Positions 60,355 to 64,000 of a stretch of DNA of 64,000 bases are shown here, piece after piece. The stretch lies in contig CAWHJD010000027.1 in assembly GCA_963829585.1 (NCBI GenBank), positions 1 to 64,000 on the forward strand, given 5' to 3'. Origin of the DNA: Sva-07 sp963829585 (lineage in GTDB: Bacteria; Actinomycetota; Acidimicrobiia; Acidimicrobiales; Ilumatobacteraceae). How positions within the stretch are numbered: the first letter of the stretch is position 1; every line of letters begins with the position of its first letter. The notes beneath the pieces were generated by a model that worked only from the letters and a program-made list of their open reading frames with translations, was not told the DNA's origin and did no database searches. The translations under genes and the position numbers were made by a program.

Positions 60355-61380
60355 TGAGCGACGCGTTCGAGCACGACCCCGTGATGCGCGACGAGATCAC
60401 CGCGGTGTTCTCGACCGTGCCGAGCGGAACCGTCGTCGACGCAACGCTCGGTGGTGGCGGCCACAGCGCAGCACTGCTGGACTCGCGCGCCGACCTCGAC
60501 ATCCTCGGTATCGACCAGGACGCCGACGCGCTGAGCGCAGCAAGGGGAGGCACTCGCTGCGTACGGCGACCGCGTTCGGACGAGCCGTCGTCGGTTCGAC
60601 GACATCGCGGGCGCACTCGACGAACACCACATCGACGCCATCAGTGGCGCACTGTTCGATCTCGGGGTGTCGTCGCCGCAGCTCGATCGAGCCGACCGCG
60701 GCTTCTCGTACCGGCACGAGGGGCCGCTCGACATGCGGATGGACGCCGACCAGACATGGTCGGCCGCCGACGTGGTGAACGGCTACTCCGAACGCGATCT
60801 CGCGCGGGTCATCCGCCGCTACGGCGACGAGCGCTTCGCCGATCGCATCGCCCGTGCGATCTGTGCGGCCCGCCCGATCCAGACGACGACGGAACTCGCG
60901 GCGATCGTCACCACGGCGATCCCCGCCGCCGCCAGGCGCACCGGCGGGCATCCCGCCAAGCGAACGTTCCAGGCAATCCGCATCGAGGTCAACGACGAAC
61001 TCGGCGTGCTTCCCGATGCGCTCGATGCAGCGGTCGAGGCGACCCGTCCCGGCGGTCGTATCGCGGTGCTGTCCTACCACTCGGGTGAGGACCGCATCGT
61101 CAAGGAGCGCTTCGCCACGGCATCCGGCGCCTGTGACTGTCCCGACGACCTGCCGTGCGTGTGCGGTGCGATCCAGACCGTTCGCATCGTTCGTGGCATC
61201 CCGAAGAAGCCGAGCGCTGCCGAGCGGGCCGACAACCGTCGCGCGGCGTCGGCGCGCCTGCGGGTCGTGGAACGCATCGTCGCCACTCGCAAGAGCGACG
61301 GCACTGCTGTCGTCGACACCCACGACGTCGACACCCACGACGACGACACCCACGACGACGAGCAGCACGGAGACGAGTGA
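60351..61380 (+). CDS. rsmH: 16S rRNA m4C1402 methyltransferase (one frameshift)
   Basis: About 342 residues. Frame one gives HDPVMRDEITAVFS, VVDATLGGGGHSAALLD (SAM motif) and LGIDQDADALSAA. One extra G in the GGGG run near 60544 shifts the frame to EALAAYGDRVRTSRRRFDDI, LFDLGVSSPQLDRADRGFSY, GPLDMRMDADQ, AKRTFQAIRIEVNDELGVL and SYHSGEDRIVKERF. All family motifs are present, so the break is probably a sequence error. The acidic Thr/His/Asp tail (THDVDTHDDD) is unusual. Its stop overlaps the ftsL-like start. Confidence 0.92.
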
Positions 61381-61883
61381 TGGCTGCGATCCCACTGCTG
61401 CGTGACGTCGAGCCCATCGGCAAGCGACGGGTCTCGGCGCGTCGTCAGGGTCGGGCTTCGGCTCGCCCCGAACTCGCCGTGGTCGAACAGCGTCGCCGCT
61501 GGCCCGCACTCGTCGCCGTGGTGGCCTGGACGATCGTGTTCCTCGGTCTGCTCGGCGCTGCGGTCTTCCACACCCAGTTGGCCGAGCGCCAGTTGCACAT
61601 CGATCGGCTGGAGCGTTCCGTCGCGGCCGAGCGCGAGCGTTTCGACGAACTCCGGTACGAACGCGCCGTGTTGCGCTCGCCGGTTCGACTTGCGACTGCC
61701 GCCGGTGAGCTGGGCATGCGGCGTGGAGATGCGACCGAGTTCATCGAGGTGAGCCCGCAGTTGCTCGCAGCGCAGATCGCTTCGGCAGGGGTGATCGACG
61801 ATCGAGCGGTGCAGATCACCATCGACAGCGATCCGCTCGATCAGTTCCGTGCCGTGAAGTCCGTCACCGAGCGGCTGCCGTGA
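61380..61883 (+). CDS. FtsL-like septum protein
   Basis: 167 residues with a basic N-terminal tail (GKRRVSARRQGRASAR), one membrane helix (PALVAVVAWTIVFLGLLGAAV) and an outside coiled coil (RQLHIDRLERSVAAERERFDELRYERAVL). Position between rsmH and ftsI and the single-pass coiled-coil layout fit FtsL, which recruits FtsI with FtsB. Sequence identity of FtsL proteins is always low. The stop overlaps the ftsI start as GTGA. Confidence 0.82.
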   Translation: MAAIPLLRDVEPIGKRRVSARRQGRASARPELAVVEQRRRWPALVAVVAWTIVFLGLLGAAVFHTQLAERQLHIDRLERSVAAERERFDELRYERAVLRSPVRLATAAGELGMRRGDATEFIEVSPQLLAAQIASAGVIDDRAVQITIDSDPLDQFRAVKSVTERLP

Positions 61884-63905
61884 AGCAGACGACACGCACA
61901 CACGGAACCACCGGACAACGTCGTCACGGCGCCGCGCCGGCATCTCGGGGTTCGGCACCCCGTTCGGGGTCGAGTACCACGCCACGAGGACCGTCGGCCG
62001 CACCAGCACGACGGGCACCAGCGCGACCCGCACCAGAGCGCCGGGCGCCGGCGAAGGGCACGTCGCCGGCAGCACCGCACCGCCGCACCACCGGCAATCA
62101 CGCGCCACTGTCGCGAACGAAGGCGCCGACCCGACGGCGTGTGCGAGCACCACAACCACGCCGGCGCTCCAGATTCCGTGTCGGATCTCCCCGGCGCCGG
62201 TTGATACTCGCGCTCGTCGTGGTGACGGCGATCATGGTGGGCATCGTCGTGCGGGTGGCATTCCTCCAGACGACCGAGGCGGCAACGCTGCGGTCGGCGG
62301 CGACCGACCAGTGGACCCGCTCGGTCGAGCTGCCCGGCCAGCGTGGAACGGTCTTCGACCGGTACGGCAACGAACTCGCGATGTCGGTCCCGGCGGTCAC
62401 GGTGTCGATCAACCCCAAGCTCGTCGAGAACGGCCCGGCAACCGTGCAGATGCTCGACGACCTCCTCGGTCTGTCCGACGACAAGGTCAACGAGCTCCTC
62501 ACCGAGATCGCCACCAAGGACCGCGGGTTCGTGTTCGTCCAGCGCCAGGCCGACGCCGACGTCGGAGATCAGATCGCGGCGATGCGACTCGCAGGGGTCA
62601 ACGTCGACCGCGAGAGCCGCCGCGAGATGCCCGGGGGCGACACCGGCCGAAGCATCATCGGGAGCACCAACATCGACGGCGTCGGGATCTCCGGTCTGGA
62701 ACTGCAGTACGACGGCATCCTCACCGGATCCGGTCGGCCAGCTGCGTCGTGAAGTGGCACCCAACGGCCGCTCGATCCCCGGCTCGGAAACGGTCACGAC
62801 GCAGCCGGTGTCGGGCAACGACCTCGTCCTCACGCTCGACCGATCGATCCAGTACTCGACCGAACAGGTGCTGCTCGAGAAGGTGTCCGAGATCGGTGCT
62901 CGCGGCGCCACCGCGATCGTCGTCGACACCGACACCGGCGAGATCTACTCGATGGCATCGGTCCGCCAGAACGACGAGACCGGCGCCTACGAGGTCACGT
63001 CCGGCAACTACGCCGCCGTCGACGCCTACGAGCCGGGATCGGTGGCCAAGGTCATCACCGTCGCCGCTGCACTCAGCGACGGGCTCGTGACACCCGAGAC
63101 CTCCTACCTCGTGCCGTGGCGCAAGCAGTACTACGACGACCTGCTGACGGACTCACACCAGCATCCCGACGAGTGGCTGTCGGTGTCGCAGATCCTCACG
63201 GAGTCGTCGAACATCGGCACGATCATGGTGCAGCAGGAGATGGGTCGCTGGCGCCACCGTGACTACATGGCTGCGTTCGGTCTCGGCGAGAAGACCGCGC
63301 TCGACTTCCCCGGCGAGTCGACCGGCATCCTCAAGCCGGCCGACGAACTGTGGGGCTCCGAACGAGTGACCGTCGCGTACGGTCAGGGCGTTGCCAGCAC
63401 GTCGTTGCAGCTCGTGGCCGCGATCAACACGATCGCCAACAAGGGCGTCTACGTCGCACCGAAACTGGTCAAGGCGACAGTCGGTCCCGACGGGTCGGTC
63501 ACCGACACCCCGGCATCGCCGGAACGGCGCGTCGTGTCCGAGCAGGCGGCCGCACAGACGACGGAGATGATGCGCAACGTCGTGTGCAGCGGCACGGCCA
63601 CTCGGGCGCAGGTCGACGGCCTCTCCATCGCCGGCAAGACCGGCACTGCGTTCAAGGTGGCCGACAACGGCACCTACTTCGACGACAACGGCGATCGCAT
63701 CTACTACGCGAGCTTCGTCGGCTTCTTCCCGGCCGACGATCCACAGGTGACGGTGCTGGTGTCGGTCGACGAACCGCCCGCCGGCACGGACGACCGCTTC
63801 GGCGGCACCGCCGCGGCGCCCGTGTTCGCCGAACTCGCGCCGACACTGATCCACGAGCTGGGCATCGCGCCGAATCCCGGCGCACCGCTCTGCGAGGCCG
63901 GCTGA
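61880..63905 (+). CDS. ftsI: Peptidoglycan transpeptidase FtsI (PBP3 type, one frameshift)
   Basis: About 675 residues. A 100-residue Arg/Pro/Ala-rich cytoplasmic tail precedes the membrane helix (LILALVVVTAIMVGIVVRVAF). The dimerisation domain has QRGTVFDRYGNELAMS and SIIGSTNIDGVGISGLELQY. After a one-base shift near 62735 the transpeptidase domain follows: EPGSVAKVITVAAAL (active Ser in SxxK), TESSNIGTIM (SxN) and SIAGKTGTAFKV (KTG). It crosslinks septal peptidoglycan with FtsW and FtsL. Both catalytic motifs and membrane anchor are intact, so the shift is probably an error. Confidence 0.92.
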
Positions 63906-63906
63906 C

Positions 63907-64000
63907 GTGGACGCGGACCCGTCCGGTCTCCGGCAGTTGGACGACCTGCTCCTGAAGGGGATCGTGGTCACCGACGTCGTCGACGACTCGCGTCGCGTCA
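63907..64000 (+). CDS. murE: UDP-MurNAc-tripeptide ligase MurE (partial, N-terminus)
   Basis: GTG start two bases after the ftsI stop. The 31 residues visible (SGLRQLDDLLLKG, TDVVDDSRRV) match the N-terminal domain of MurE, where VTDDSRxV binds the UDP-sugar part. MurE adds the third amino acid, usually meso-diaminopimelate, to the wall precursor. Gene order after ftsI supports this. The rest lies outside the window. Confidence 0.75.
   Translation, partial: MDADPSGLRQLDDLLLKGIVVTDVVDDSRRV

Overview
The window is GC-rich, gene-dense DNA from an actinobacterium. Markers are a WhiB-type regulator, a DUF3040 protein, an MtrA/MtrB-like two-component pair with a lipoprotein, a Gram-positive type Tad pilus locus without an outer-membrane secretin, and a mraZ-rsmH-ftsL-ftsI-murE start of the division/cell-wall cluster with an extra basic N-terminal tail on FtsI. 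The overall gene set looks like class Acidimicrobiia (Ilumatobacter-like); that placement is inference. Many genes are split by what look like single extra bases (roughly 1-7 kb, 27.3-27.9 kb, and single sites in rsmH, ftsI, the inositol monophosphatase and others). I annotate those genes as one locus and say where the frame breaks.

Layout. 0-7 kb: an edge fragment of a secreted protein, an alpha/beta hydrolase, two polytopic GT87-like mannosyltransferase candidates, a SAM methyltransferase, a truncated family-2 glycosyltransferase and a secreted CAP-domain protein. 6.9-8.3 kb: a decayed integrated element flanked by about 65-bp direct repeats that overlap the 3' end of rnpB (RNase P RNA, minus strand). 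8.3-15 kb (minus strand): two Tat/lipoprotein ferritin-like proteins, an FGGY kinase, a small membrane protein, an AGPS-type FAD oxidase and glpD, a glycerol/glycerol-3-phosphate block. 15-18 kb: a PerR/Fur-like regulator with a palindromic operator, rubrerythrin, an Fe-S/CCG oxidoreductase and DUF3501, which reads as a peroxide-defence unit. 18-22.5 kb: whiB-like gene, trpD, and a divergent pair (DnaQ-type exonuclease fused to GIY-YIG; NYN-domain protein) separated by an SOS box.

22.5-31.5 kb: Tad/Flp pilus locus (prepilin peptidase, flp, tadE, tadG-like, cpaB, cpaE, cpaF, a VWA-TadB fusion, tadC) followed by a convergent LuxR-type regulator with a degenerate receiver. 31.8-33.8 kb: an IS110-type remnant next to a fuller IS110 element with a C-terminal HTH and a candidate bridge-RNA region. 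33.8-49.5 kb: CxxC protein, DUF222-HNH nuclease, queG, GT4 glycosyltransferase, SRPBCC protein, ROK kinase, ppa, PLP aminotransferase, ACT protein, glpK, MtrAB-like system with GerMN lipoprotein, inositol monophosphatase and dinB. 49.6-56 kb: DUF2157 and DUF3040 proteins and the MoxR-DUF58-transglutaminase operon. 56-59.6 kb: ROK-like protein, acyl-CoA dehydrogenase, HNH endonuclease and a lipoate/biotin ligase-like protein. 59.6-64 kb: REP-like hairpins, a promoter embedded in a 10-bp phased TGGGG array (probable MraZ operator), then mraZ, rsmH, ftsL-like, ftsI and the start of murE.

No tRNA, rRNA or CRISPR array was recognised.
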